A stretch of DNA of 37,801 bases, taken from positions 1-37,801 of IMG/VR virus record IMGVR_UViG_3300007960_000063. The stretch is one strand, 5' to 3'. The DNA is from a virus. Both the position numbers and the translations under genes were made by a program. Of this stretch, positions 29,087 through 37,262 are shown piece by piece; within the stretch, counting starts at the first letter, position 1; each line of letters begins with the position of its first letter. The notes below the pieces were generated by a model, which was not told the DNA's origin, made no database searches, and saw only the letters and a list, made by a program, of their open reading frames with translations.

Positions 29087-29449
29087 ATGGTAGGACGAGG
29101 AATAGTTGTAGGGCGCAGGAACGTCGAGCGATTGTTCGACGCCGAACTGCGCCGCATGCTCCTCGCCGACGTGCCGGGATATACTGACGAGCGCGGACTG
29201 CCTGTCCGATATTTGTCGGTCATCTCCGAGCGCCTCATCACGATGGCCGCTGGAGGGAACCTCGACGCCATCAAGTATCTCATGGACCGCATAGACGGCA
29301 GGCCGACCCAGACGACCGAGAACACCAACACTGAGGAGGTCGGCGACACGCTGGCCGCAGTGCTGAAAGAGGTGGCCGAGCGCCGCCGCAAGATTATCGA
29401 CCTGACGGCAGAGGAACGCCGCAGGCCACCAGAGGAGAATGAGCAATGA
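29087..29449 (+). CDS. Putative terminase small subunit
   Basis: A 120-residue protein. I choose ATG 29087 (MVGRGIVVGRRN) behind AGGGGA; ATG 29042 lies in the inverted-repeat loop. The basic N-terminal end precedes a helical body (ERLFDAELRRMLLADVPGY, then SVISERLITMAAGGNLDAIK) and YLMDRIDGRPTQTTE, a phrase common in small phage proteins before terminase genes that read ...AIK.L.DRIDGRP.Q. The C-terminal end is charged. It would recognise phage DNA for packaging, but several small genes separate it from the large subunit and the assignment is not certain. Confidence 0.5.
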   Translation: MVGRGIVVGRRNVERLFDAELRRMLLADVPGYTDERGLPVRYLSVISERLITMAAGGNLDAIKYLMDRIDGRPTQTTENTNTEEVGDTLAAVLKEVAERRRKIIDLTAEERRRPPEENEQ

Positions 29450-29643
29450 CCATCATCGACGCACCCTACCGGGACCAGCCCGATCAGCTTGCCGACCGCC
29501 GCGAGAGGATCGCGACTGCGATAGCGGCGGCGCTGATGTCCAATCCCGCAATGGTAGGCGAGGACTGGGAGGACCATGAAATAGTGAGTTGGTCTATCCA
29601 CGTCACCGACCTCCTGATCGCGGGACTGGCAGAGAGTGCATAA
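29446..29643 (+). CDS. Small protein, unknown
   Basis: A 65-residue protein coupled to the previous gene by ATGA, with CCAGAGGAG upstream. It is acidic with a helical core (RRERIATAIAAALMSNPAMV) and a C-terminal helix (HVTDLLIAGLAESA). No motif is seen. It lies between the putative small terminase and genes leading to the large terminase. Confidence 0.55.
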   Translation: MTIIDAPYRDQPDQLADRRERIATAIAAALMSNPAMVGEDWEDHEIVSWSIHVTDLLIAGLAESA

Positions 29644-29666
29644 GGAGAAGCCCGAGGAGGGCGAGG

Positions 29667-30035
29667 ATGGAGGTTCTGATGATGGCAAAGCAGTTCAATC
29701 ATGGCGACAAGGTCGAGGTGAGGGCGCAAGGGGTGTGGCTGGGTCGTCACGCATATCTCTGCCAAGACCCTGACCGCCCGAAGTTTCATTACGTGAAGGC
29801 CCCAAGCGGCAGCGTCCTCCGCGTGTCCGACGCGGCCATCCGCTCCGATGTCCCAAACGTCGTTGTCAGCGTCTACATCGACAGGGACAACAACCTCATT
29901 GCGGCAGACGTGCGCACTACCGGAAACAACCCGCGCTTTTTGTCTCCATCCGGCGAACTCAAGCCCGCGCTGTTGGACAACGCGCTGGTCGTGCGCAAGT
30001 CCGTGCGCGTTACCAGAGAGGAGGGCGAGGAATGA
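29667..30035 (+). CDS. Beta-rich protein, unknown
   Basis: A 122-residue protein. ATG 29667 follows GAGGAGG; ATGs at 29679 and 29682 are close alternatives behind GGAGG. The body is strand-rich (DKVEVRAQGVWLGRHAYLC, FHYVKAPSGSVLRVSD, VVVSVYIDRDNN), like a small barrel. Its stop overlaps the next ATG (ATGA). No family recognised. Confidence 0.6.
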   Translation: MEVLMMAKQFNHGDKVEVRAQGVWLGRHAYLCQDPDRPKFHYVKAPSGSVLRVSDAAIRSDVPNVVVSVYIDRDNNLIAADVRTTGNNPRFLSPSGELKPALLDNALVVRKSVRVTREEGEE

Positions 30036-30457
30036 CCAACCTCCTCATCGGTCTGGCCTGCGCGTGGAGCGCGGGCTACAGCCTCGGCAGGGCGATCATC
30101 CCCCGGCAGGGTGACGACACGCGGATGCGCGGCCTCTGGCTCTTCGTCGCCTTTTTCGCGTGGGTGATGGCAACGCTGCATGCCGCCCTGCCAGCAGATG
30201 CCCACTGGCTCTATTCGCGCGCCTGCTGCGACGAGCATGACTGCCGCCCGGCCAAGCCGGGAGAAGTCACGCGCACCGCCACCGGCTACATCGTGCGCGT
30301 CGATGGTCAGGCTCCGGTCGTCATCGAGGAGGGCAGCGCCAAGCTGCAGCACTCGCCCGATGGCCAGTATCATCTCTGCACCTACACGACCTACTCCCCG
30401 GATCAGGGGAGCGTGTTCGTGGTGCGCTGCCTGTATCGTACACCAGAGGGTTTCTGA
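30032..30457 (+). CDS. Membrane-anchored Cys-rich protein of alphaproteobacterial type
   Basis: A 141-residue protein. Residues 5-24 are hydrophobic and residues 34-52 (LWLFVAFFAWVMATLHA) form a clear membrane or signal segment. The outer part has C65, C66 and C71 in SRACCDEHDCRPA, then TATGYIVRVDG, SPDGQYHLC and VVRCLYR. This arrangement (CC..xDC, GY, SPDG..H.C, CLY) matches small exported proteins I know from Rhizobiales and relatives. In the phage it may change the envelope or block superinfection. The resemblance is recalled, the role is inferred. Confidence 0.6.
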   Translation: MTNLLIGLACAWSAGYSLGRAIIPRQGDDTRMRGLWLFVAFFAWVMATLHAALPADAHWLYSRACCDEHDCRPAKPGEVTRTATGYIVRVDGQAPVVIEEGSAKLQHSPDGQYHLCTYTTYSPDQGSVFVVRCLYRTPEGF

Positions 30458-30460
30458 GCC

Positions 30461-30670
30461 ATGCGTGAGTACAAGAAAGGGGAGTTCGTCTACTGCCGGG
30501 TCCGCGACGAGGCCGAGGAAATGTGGACGATGCGGCGCTACTATGCGAAAAGCCGGGTCTACGGGAAGGAGCGGCACGTCGTCGAGAAGCCTGACGGCAG
30601 CGGCGCGCTCGACTACTATCCCGACAAGTTCGTGAGGCCGATGATTGATGACAGCGGCGGTCAGGATTAA
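30461..30670 (+). CDS. Small protein, unknown
   Basis: A 69-residue protein with AGAGG before ATG 30461. It is charged and rich in Tyr and Arg (YKKGEFVYCRVRDEAEEMW, then MRRYYAKSRVYGKERHVV), beta-rich in outline, and overlaps the start of the terminase gene by 23 bases. Position suggests a packaging or assembly accessory; there is no direct evidence. Confidence 0.55.
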   Translation: MREYKKGEFVYCRVRDEAEEMWTMRRYYAKSRVYGKERHVVEKPDGSGALDYYPDKFVRPMIDDSGGQD

Positions 30671-32183
30671 CCAGTTCGACAACCCAATCTGGAGGCTCCA
30701 CAACCTCTACACGATTGTGGACAAGGACGGGAAGCGCGTCCCCTTCCGCCCGAACGCCGCGCAGCAGCAGTTCCTCGAGGGCATGGGGCGGCGCAATGTG
30801 ATCCTCAAGGCCCGGCAGCTTGGTTTCACGACCCTGTGCTGCCTCCTCTATCTCGACGACTGCCTGTTCAACAAAGACGTCCGCGCCAGCCTGATCGCGC
30901 ACCGGCTGGGCGATGCCAAGGCGATCTTCCGCGACAAGGTCAAGCTGCCCTACGACGTCCTCCCGGAGGGCATCCGCAACATGGTCGGCACCGTCGCCGA
31001 CAGCGCCGACACGCTCACATTCAGCAACAACTCCAGCTTCTCGGTCAGCACCTCGACACGCGGCGGCACCGTGAATTGGCTGCACATCTCGGAGCACGGC
31101 AAGATCGCCGCCCAGTACCCGGAGAAGGCGCGCGAGATAAAGACCGGCGCATTCCCCTCCGCCGAGCGCGGCGTCATCACCATCGAGAGCACCGCCGAGG
31201 GCGACGCCGGAGATTTCTTCGACATCTGCCAAGAGGCTCAGGAGGTCGAGCGCCAAGGCCGAGAGCCGCACCCGACCGACTGGCGGTTCTTTTTCTTCCC
31301 GTGGCTCGCTGAGCCGACCTATCGCCTGCCGCAGACCGTGGTGCCGATCACGCCGGAGGATGAGAGGTACTTCCTCAAGATCGAGGCAGAGACGGGCCGC
31401 ATCCTCGACGAGGCGCAGCGCAACTGGTACGTGCGCGAGCAGAAGCGCCTCGGCGGCGACATGAAGCGCGAGTACCCGGCGACGCCGCGCGAGGCCTTCG
31501 AGCAGGCTCTGGAGGGCGCGTATTTCGCAGACCAGCTTGCCTTCGCCGAGCGGCATGAGCGCATCACCGATCTGCCGATCCGCCCGGAGCGCCTCGTCCA
31601 CACCGCATGGGACCTTGGCCGCAACGACCTGACGAGCATCTGGCTCTGGCAGGACGGCGACGGAGGCCTGAGCGACTTCGTCGGCTACTATGAGGCCAGC
31701 GGCGAGTACATCGCGCACTATGCCGACTGGCTCCGGGGCTGGGCGGTCGAGCATGGCGTCATGTTCGGCAACCACTACATGCCCCACGACGCCAAGCGGG
31801 ACCTCCTCTGGCTCGAGGGAGGGACGCAGGACGTGCTGAAAAAGGTTGGCTTGAGGGTCAGCGTGGTGCCGGTCACGCCGAACAAAATTGAGGCGATACA
31901 GGTGGCGAGGCGGCACCTGATGATGGCGCGCTTCGACCGCGCCCGCTGCGCTCAGGGCCTGAAACGCCTGCGCGCCTACCGCAAAAAGTGGAATGATGTG
32001 CTTGGCACATGGAGCAATGAGCCGCTCCACGACGACAACTCGAACGCGGCTGACGGCTTTATGACCTACGCCCAGTCCGGGCATAAGCCGGTTCAGGTTC
32101 CGTTGCCGGGACAAGCCCGAGGTGATAGGTATTCGCGAGGCAAGGGCCGCAGATCAGGCGGTCGGAGTGCATGGAGCGCGTGA
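30648..32183 (+). CDS. terL: Terminase large subunit
   Basis: A 511-residue protein; I use ATG 30648, since the TTG three bases earlier adds nothing. Residues 52-62 (ILKARQLGFTT) are the terminase-type Walker A, residues 143-151 (NWLHISEHG) Walker B with catalytic E149, and residues 180-186 (ESTAEGD) the coupling motif. The C-terminal nuclease is marked by AWDLGRND (D322) and HDDNSNAADGF near 461-470. It drives DNA into the prohead and cuts it. It overlaps the portal gene (TGATG). The circularly permuted contig would fit headful packaging, but that is not proven. Confidence 0.93.
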   Translation: MTAAVRINQFDNPIWRLHNLYTIVDKDGKRVPFRPNAAQQQFLEGMGRRNVILKARQLGFTTLCCLLYLDDCLFNKDVRASLIAHRLGDAKAIFRDKVKLPYDVLPEGIRNMVGTVADSADTLTFSNNSSFSVSTSTRGGTVNWLHISEHGKIAAQYPEKAREIKTGAFPSAERGVITIESTAEGDAGDFFDICQEAQEVERQGREPHPTDWRFFFFPWLAEPTYRLPQTVVPITPEDERYFLKIEAETGRILDEAQRNWYVREQKRLGGDMKREYPATPREAFEQALEGAYFADQLAFAERHERITDLPIRPERLVHTAWDLGRNDLTSIWLWQDGDGGLSDFVGYYEASGEYIAHYADWLRGWAVEHGVMFGNHYMPHDAKRDLLWLEGGTQDVLKKVGLRVSVVPVTPNKIEAIQVARRHLMMARFDRARCAQGLKRLRAYRKKWNDVLGTWSNEPLHDDNSNAADGFMTYAQSGHKPVQVPLPGQARGDRYSRGKGRRSGGRSAWSA

Positions 32184-34207
32184 TGGCCAGACCAGTCCAG
32201 AATACAGAGCCGAACACCTACGAGGTCACCGACGACGACCTCGCGACCGTCGAGGCGGAGCAGCTTCGCGTCGAGGCCCTGAAAGAAATCCCGCGACCGT
32301 GGAAGCGGTGGTGGCATCTGGACAAGACGCACTCATCCGACTGGCGCAGCGAGGCGCGAGAGGATTACGCCTTCGAGGCCGGGAAACAGTGGAGCGAACA
32401 GGACAAGCAGTTCCTCGAGGAGCAGCTTCGCCCGGTCATCACCTTCAACCGCGTCTCCGTGATCGTGGACACGGTGGCGGGCCACGAAATCCAGAACCGC
32501 AATGAAGTCCGCTTCATGCCGCGCGAGGAGGGCGACGCGCAGGCCAATGAGATATTCACCGAGGCGGCGCGCTGGTTCGACGACGAGGCCGAGGCCGAGG
32601 ACGAGGATAGCGAGGCGTTCCGCGATTGCGCCATCTGCGGCATGGGCTGGACCGAGACGCGCCTCAGCTTCGACGACGACCCGGAGGGCATCCCCGAGGT
32701 CGAGCGCATCGACCCCCTGCAGATGGTCTGGGACCACGCCGCGAGGAAACAGAATTTGAAGGACGCGCGCCGCGTCTGGCGCATGCTGGAACTCGACTGG
32801 GACGTGGTCGAGGATCGCTGGCCGGGCTTCTCGCGATACGAACTCGATGCCAGCATGTGGGCGAACGCCGATCACCCGGACGACCCGCACCGCAACGACC
32901 CGGAGCATTACTACGAAAGCTGGTCTGAGGACGATGAGTTCCCGGTCGAGCGCAAGTGCCGCATCCTTCAGTTGCAGTACTGGGTGTGGGAGTTCTTCGT
33001 TCGCGTCGCCGACCCGTTCCAGCCGGGCAACATCGTCAGCATGTCGATGGAGGAATATCAGCGCCTGCAGACCATCATGGCCCAGCAATTTCCGGGCGTC
33101 CCGATCAAGGGCGTTGTGCAGCGCCGGAAGCAATACAGGCAGGCCTTCCTCGGCAATGTCGTGCTGCAGGACGAGATTGCCCCCTGCAAGAGCGCCTTTT
33201 CATTCAACTGCATCACGGGCAAGTTCGACCGCAATGATGGGACGTGGTACGGCCTCGTCAGGGCGATGAAGGACCCGCAACGCTGGGCCAACAAATGGCT
33301 CAGCCAGATGTTGCACATAATGAACAGCAACTCGCAGGGCGGCATCATCATCGAGGAGGGGGCGATCCCGGAGGGCATGGAGGAAGAGTTCGCCGATAGC
33401 TGGGCGCGCCCGGATGGCGTCTCCATCGTCGCCAATGGCACGATTTCCGGCAGTCGCCTGCGCGACAAGCCCCAGCCGACGTTCCCGCAGGGCTTCCAGA
33501 TACTCACCCAGTTCGCCGTCGATGCGATCCGCGAGGTGGTCGGCGTCTCTCTTGAAATGATGGGCATGCGCGAGCAGGATCAGCCCGGCATCCTCGAGTA
33601 TCAGCGCAAGCAGGCCGGGATGGCGGTGCTGGCCGGGATTTTCAATTCCCTGCGGCGCTACCGCAAGCGGCGCGGTCGCCTGATGCTGCACTACATCACC
33701 AGCTACCTCAGCGACGGTCGCCTCGTCCGCATTGTCGGCGAGGGGCGGCAGCAATACGTGCCGCTCATGCGTCGCGGCGATGTGACATACGACGTGATCG
33801 TGGACGAGAGCGCGTCGAGTGTGAACCAGAAGGAGATGGTCTGGACGGGCCTCATGCAAATCTTGCCCGGCATCAAGGACGTGCTGCCGCCGCAGGCCTT
33901 CGTCGAACTTCTCAGCTACTCGCCCTTCCCGACGAGCGTCGTCGAGAAAGTGAAGCAGATCATCAACGCCCCGAACCCGCAGGCGGAGGAGCAGGCGAAG
34001 AATGAAGCGGCGAAGCTGTTGGCCGAGGTCAACAAGACGCAGGCCGAGGGCCAGAGAGCACAGGTCGAGGGCCAGAAGGCGCAGGCCGAGATCGGCAAGG
34101 TCCAGTCCGAGATCGTCGAAAATCAGGCCGACACCCTGCTGAAACAGGCACGGGCGGCGAACGAACTGAGGAGCGGGGAGCGCCCCGGCCTCGATACCCC
34201 CGCATAG
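32183..34207 (+). CDS. Portal protein, P22 type
   Basis: A 674-residue protein from ATG 32183, sharing its A with the terminase stop; an in-frame ATG at 32171 is an alternative. The N-terminal part (KRWWHLDKTHSSDWR, then QLRPVITFNRVSVIVDTVAG, HEIQNRNEVRFMPREEGD) is characteristic of P22-like portals. The middle contains PITK-type clip and stem elements and REVVGVSLEMMGMREQDQPG. The last 100 residues are a long Gln/Ala/Glu helix (QAEEQAKNEAAKLLAEVNK), the barrel that extends into the capsid. It forms the dodecameric DNA channel. Confidence 0.88.
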   Translation: MARPVQNTEPNTYEVTDDDLATVEAEQLRVEALKEIPRPWKRWWHLDKTHSSDWRSEAREDYAFEAGKQWSEQDKQFLEEQLRPVITFNRVSVIVDTVAGHEIQNRNEVRFMPREEGDAQANEIFTEAARWFDDEAEAEDEDSEAFRDCAICGMGWTETRLSFDDDPEGIPEVERIDPLQMVWDHAARKQNLKDARRVWRMLELDWDVVEDRWPGFSRYELDASMWANADHPDDPHRNDPEHYYESWSEDDEFPVERKCRILQLQYWVWEFFVRVADPFQPGNIVSMSMEEYQRLQTIMAQQFPGVPIKGVVQRRKQYRQAFLGNVVLQDEIAPCKSAFSFNCITGKFDRNDGTWYGLVRAMKDPQRWANKWLSQMLHIMNSNSQGGIIIEEGAIPEGMEEEFADSWARPDGVSIVANGTISGSRLRDKPQPTFPQGFQILTQFAVDAIREVVGVSLEMMGMREQDQPGILEYQRKQAGMAVLAGIFNSLRRYRKRRGRLMLHYITSYLSDGRLVRIVGEGRQQYVPLMRRGDVTYDVIVDESASSVNQKEMVWTGLMQILPGIKDVLPPQAFVELLSYSPFPTSVVEKVKQIINAPNPQAEEQAKNEAAKLLAEVNKTQAEGQRAQVEGQKAQAEIGKVQSEIVENQADTLLKQARAANELRSGERPGLDTPA

Positions 34208-34219
34208 TGGAGAACCGAC

Positions 34220-35380
34220 ATGGCGGATAACACCCAGCAGACCGCGCCCGACAACGGCGCGGAGATCACGGCACCGCAGCCCGGCCAGCAGGCCGCTCCG
34301 GCGCAGCAGCAGGCCCCGGCCCCTCAGGAGGACGAGGTCGAGGAGATTGCCGACGACGACGGCGACATCTCTGGCAGCGACATTGAGAGCCTGTCCGAGG
34401 AGCAGATCAACGAACTCCTCGCCATGCCGGAGGACGACGACACCGAGGAGGAGGTCACCGAGGCCCGCCCGCGCGACGAGCAGGGCCGCTTCGCTCCGAG
34501 GAACCCGCAGCAGGCCCAGCAGCAGCGCCAGCAGCAGATGCCTCCGCAGGAGCAGCAGTTCGATCCGGCGAACGATCCTCGCCGTCCTCCCGGCTACGTG
34601 CCGAGCGCGGCGCTGATACAGGAGCGGCAGGCGGCGCGTGAGGCAACCCGGCGCGCCCGTGAACTGGAAGGCGTCCTCCTCGAACTGAGCCAGCGCCTGA
34701 TGCCGCAGCCGCAGCAGCAGGCACCGCAGCAGCCCGGCCAGACGCAGGTATTTGACCCCATCGAGAGCATCCAGCGCATCGAGGAGCGTCTCGCTGCCGA
34801 GGATGCCCGCAAGGCGCAGGCGGCGCAGCAGGCCGAGGTCGTCGCGAAGGCCGAGAAACAGGTCGCCGATTTCGCGAAGGAGTTCGACGAGGACGCCCGC
34901 GACAACCCGGTTCTGGGCAATGCGTGGTCCTACCTCCAGTCGAGCCTCGCAGCGGAGTGGCGCGCATTCCATTCCGACCGCGTCCCCCTCGACCGCTTCA
35001 TCAAGGCGGCGATCTGGGAACACGGCGTCACGGCGCAGCGGAAGGGCCAGCCCTTCTCGCACCGCGTGGCCGCTCTGGCCGCGACGCGCGGATGGAACCC
35101 GCAGCAGGCTCGGGCGCGCCCGCAGCAGCAACAGCAGCCGCAGCCTCAGCAGCGGCAGCAGTTCGACCCGAATGCCTACCAGCAGGCAACGCAGCGCCTG
35201 TCGGCCATCGAGGAGCAGCAGCGCCGCAATCCCAGCCTCGCCGGGTCCGCAGGAGGCGACACCGAGGCCCTGAGCATAAAGGCGATCCTCTCGATGCCAG
35301 CCGAGCAGCTTGAGGCCTTCGCTCGCGCCAATCCCAAGACGGTGGAGCGCATCCACCAGCTTGCAAACGGCATCCGCTAA
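34220..35380 (+). CDS. Scaffolding protein
   Basis: A 386-residue protein between portal and capsid genes, the usual place of the scaffold. Residues 1-85 are Gln/Ala/Pro-rich and then very acidic (EDEVEEIADDDGDISGSD); the middle is a helical, charged, Gln-rich region (EERLAAEDARKAQAAQQAEV); the C-terminal end is helical (SIKAILSMPAEQLEAFAR). Acidic low-complexity start, long helices and position are typical of scaffolding proteins that guide capsid assembly and then leave. Confidence 0.8.
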   Translation: MADNTQQTAPDNGAEITAPQPGQQAAPAQQQAPAPQEDEVEEIADDDGDISGSDIESLSEEQINELLAMPEDDDTEEEVTEARPRDEQGRFAPRNPQQAQQQRQQQMPPQEQQFDPANDPRRPPGYVPSAALIQERQAAREATRRARELEGVLLELSQRLMPQPQQQAPQQPGQTQVFDPIESIQRIEERLAAEDARKAQAAQQAEVVAKAEKQVADFAKEFDEDARDNPVLGNAWSYLQSSLAAEWRAFHSDRVPLDRFIKAAIWEHGVTAQRKGQPFSHRVAALAATRGWNPQQARARPQQQQQPQPQQRQQFDPNAYQQATQRLSAIEEQQRRNPSLAGSAGGDTEALSIKAILSMPAEQLEAFARANPKTVERIHQLANGIR

Positions 35381-35388
35381 CCGGGGGC

Positions 35389-35417
35389 TTGCAGCAACCC
35401 AAAGGAAGCGGTATTTA
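35389..35417 (+). promoter_or_regulatory. Candidate capsid-gene promoter
   Basis: TTGCAG (35389-35394), 17-bp spacer, TATTTA (35412-35417), just after the scaffold stop. It would give the major capsid gene its own long leader. The -10 box overlaps the first leader hairpin (CGGTAT-TTAG-ATACCG, 35409-35424). Confidence 0.45.
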
Positions 35418-35480
35418 GATACCGTCTGTTTCCTCCCGGCAATGGACACCTCCGCCCCCTGCGGCGATTGCGGAGGTCCT

Positions 35481-35526
35481 GCGGGGATCGGCCCGTCTCC
35501 TCTGGTGGTCGATCCCCGCCTTTCTC
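35481..35526 (+). terminator. Possible terminator or attenuator in the capsid leader
   Basis: A perfect 10-bp stem GCGGGGATCG/CGATCCCCGC with a 19-base loop is followed by CTTTCT. The loop contains TCTCCTCTGG, the exact complement of the phage ribosome binding consensus CCAGAGGAGA. Confidence 0.45.
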
Positions 35527-35567
35527 GCCCAGACCGGCGTCAAGGGTCAGACCGGAGGACCTTCGCG

Positions 35568-35590
35568 ACAGCCCGCGTAACGGCTGTTTT
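35568..35590 (+). terminator. Possible terminator in the capsid leader
   Basis: A 6-bp stem ACAGCC/GGCTGT with an 8-base loop runs into TTTT (35587-35590). It lies 65 bases before the capsid start, so it would act as a partial terminator or processing site rather than a full stop. Confidence 0.4.
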
Positions 35591-35654
35591 CGCCCGTGCG
35601 GCGTAACGCACAAGCAGCACCAAGTATTGTTCAACCCCTGAAAGGAGATTGGTC

Positions 35655-36767
35655 ATGGCGACCAAGTCTTTCGCGACGGGTGATGCACTTACGAACAAAC
35701 TTTGGTCGGCGAAACTGCTTCGCGAGGTGGAGAAGAAAACCTACTTCAAGAAGTTTGTCGGCGAAGGTGACGACAGCATCATCCAGATCAAGACCGAAAC
35801 CGGCAAGAATGCCGGTGACAAGGTCACTTTCGGCCTCGTGATGTCGCTGACCGGCGACGGCGTGACCGAAAATCAGGCCCTCGAAGGCAACGAAGAGGAC
35901 CTGACCACGTATGACGAGAGCCTGCTGGTGAACGAGTTGTTCCACGCAGCGCGGTTCAAGTCGAAGCGCAGCGTCTCCAACCAACGCACCCCCTACAACC
36001 TCCGCGAGGTGGCTAAGGATCGTTTGGCGTTGTGGTGGGCCGACCGTATGGACAGCACGATGTTCCTGCATCTGGCTGGCTACACCGGCGACGCCTTCAC
36101 CCGTGACGGGCGCACCGTGGACCCCGACAAAGCCCAGTACAATGGCATGAACACCATTGTCGCGCCGACCGCCGGTCGCCGCGTGTGGGCTGACAACAAC
36201 ACTGCAGACGAAGGCCTGACCAGCGCGACGGACGACAAGTTTGCCCTCGAGTTGATCGACGAGGCTCTTCTCATCGCCAAGACCGCCCAGCCGCTGGTAC
36301 AGCCGCTGATGATCGACGGCGACGAGAAGTATATCTGCATTCTTCACCCTTCTCAGGTGAAGGATTTGCGCACCGCCGTAAGTACAACGAAGATTACGTG
36401 GTACGACACACAGAAGGCGCGTGTGCAGGGTGGCGAGATGAAGAACGGCATCTTCACCGGCGCGCTCGGCGAATACAATGGTGTTGTTCTTCACGAAGCC
36501 TTCCGTATTCCGAACGGGGTGAACTCCTCGACCGGCGCAACGGTGGCCAACACGAAGCGCGCGCTCCTGCTTGGTCGGCAGGCTGGCGTAATCGGTTATG
36601 GTCGCGAGAATGCAAACTCCATGACCTTCGACTGGCGCGACGAGGAGTTCGACTACGGTCGTTCTGTCGGCGTCTCCATCGGTGCTGTATTCGGGATGAA
36701 GAAAACGCAGTTCAACTCAAAGGACTACGGCGTCATCACCATCTCGACCTACGGCAAGGACCTGTAA
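35655..36767 (+). CDS. Major capsid protein, N4-gp56 family
   Basis: A 370-residue protein from ATG 35655 behind AAAGGAG. Motifs of the N4-gp56 capsid family are clear: ATGDALTNKLWSAKLLREV at the start, then KTYFKKFVGEGDDSIIQIKT, KAGDKVTFGL-type strand, VNELFHAARFKSKRSVS and RLALWWADRMD, and the C-terminal QAGVIGYGRENAN. It adopts the HK97 fold and forms the icosahedral shell. It has its own leader and candidate promoter, as expected for the most abundant protein. Confidence 0.92.
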   Translation: MATKSFATGDALTNKLWSAKLLREVEKKTYFKKFVGEGDDSIIQIKTETGKNAGDKVTFGLVMSLTGDGVTENQALEGNEEDLTTYDESLLVNELFHAARFKSKRSVSNQRTPYNLREVAKDRLALWWADRMDSTMFLHLAGYTGDAFTRDGRTVDPDKAQYNGMNTIVAPTAGRRVWADNNTADEGLTSATDDKFALELIDEALLIAKTAQPLVQPLMIDGDEKYICILHPSQVKDLRTAVSTTKITWYDTQKARVQGGEMKNGIFTGALGEYNGVVLHEAFRIPNGVNSSTGATVANTKRALLLGRQAGVIGYGRENANSMTFDWRDEEFDYGRSVGVSIGAVFGMKKTQFNSKDYGVITISTYGKDL

Positions 36768-36777
36768 GGAGGGCGCG

Positions 36778-37185
36778 ATGAGCAACACTGGTCGCGAATA
36801 CCACCAGCAGATGGTCCACTACCTCCGCAAGCGCATCACCTATGCCAATGACGGCGAGGAGGTGCTTGTGGGCGTGGTTCCGGCGGGTTCCATCATTCAC
36901 AAGGCCGCGTCTGGCGTATTCGTCCATGAGGTGTTCAACGCCGGATCGACGAACCAGTTGGACATCGGCACGAATGGTGGCGACACCTCGGCGAGCGACG
37001 ATCCCGACCTGTACGGCACCAATCTGGCGCTCGGTACGCTCGGCTTCGTCCCCCTCGACGAGGCGGTCAGCTACAAGCTGGACAAGTGGACCAAGATCAC
37101 GGCGTCGGTCGATCTGACCGGGACTGCAGCGACGACCGGCATCGCGGATGTCGTCATCGCCTACATCCCGAACAACGACGGCTGA
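36778..37185 (+). CDS. Putative head decoration or capsid-associated protein
   Basis: A 135-residue protein with AAGGAGG before ATG 36778. It is strand-rich (EEVLVGVVPAGSIIHKA, SGVFVHEVFNAGSTNQLDIG, KITASVDLTGTAATTGIAD) and directly follows the capsid gene, the usual place of a cement or decoration protein in phages with this capsid type. It ends before a terminator hairpin, making capsid plus decoration one transcript. Function is inferred from position and composition. Confidence 0.6.
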   Translation: MSNTGREYHQQMVHYLRKRITYANDGEEVLVGVVPAGSIIHKAASGVFVHEVFNAGSTNQLDIGTNGGDTSASDDPDLYGTNLALGTLGFVPLDEAVSYKLDKWTKITASVDLTGTAATTGIADVVIAYIPNNDG

Positions 37186-37217
37186 GGCTGCAGATCGGGT
37201 TCTGCTCTGCTATAGGG

Positions 37218-37242
37218 ATGGGGGGCTTCGGCTCCCCATTTC
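37218..37242 (+). terminator. Terminator with TTCG tetraloop
   Basis: ATGGGGGGC/GCTCCCCAT (9 bp, one G-T pair) closes on a TTCG tetraloop and is followed by TTT. It separates the capsid-decoration transcript from the GT-methyltransferase gene, and also stands before that gene's AGAGGAG site like the early leader hairpins. Confidence 0.6.
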
Positions 37243-37262
37243 AGCAAGAGGAGAAATACCAC

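Larger units (their letters stand above)
35381..35654 (+). promoter_or_regulatory. Multi-hairpin leader before the capsid gene
   Basis: The 274-base gap holds at least five stems: CGGTAT/ATACCG (35409-35424), ACCTCCGC/GCGGAGGT (35448-35477), GCGGGGATCG/CGATCCCCGC (35481-35519), ACAGCC/GGCTGT (35568-35587) followed by TTTT, and GTGCG/CGCAC (35596-35611). AAAGGAG precedes the capsid ATG. I see no gene here on either strand. Confidence 0.6.

Noticed and set aside
33200-35449. A 749-codon minus-strand frame opposite portal and scaffold
   Set aside because: Antisense of the portal C-terminal half and scaffold; Leu/Arg-repetitive composition and no start signals.
35377-35634. An 85-codon minus-strand frame in the capsid leader, with CCAGAGGAG inside the loop
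   Set aside because: The RBS-like sequence has no start codon at proper distance and the frame has no coding character; the bases are better explained as RNA stems.
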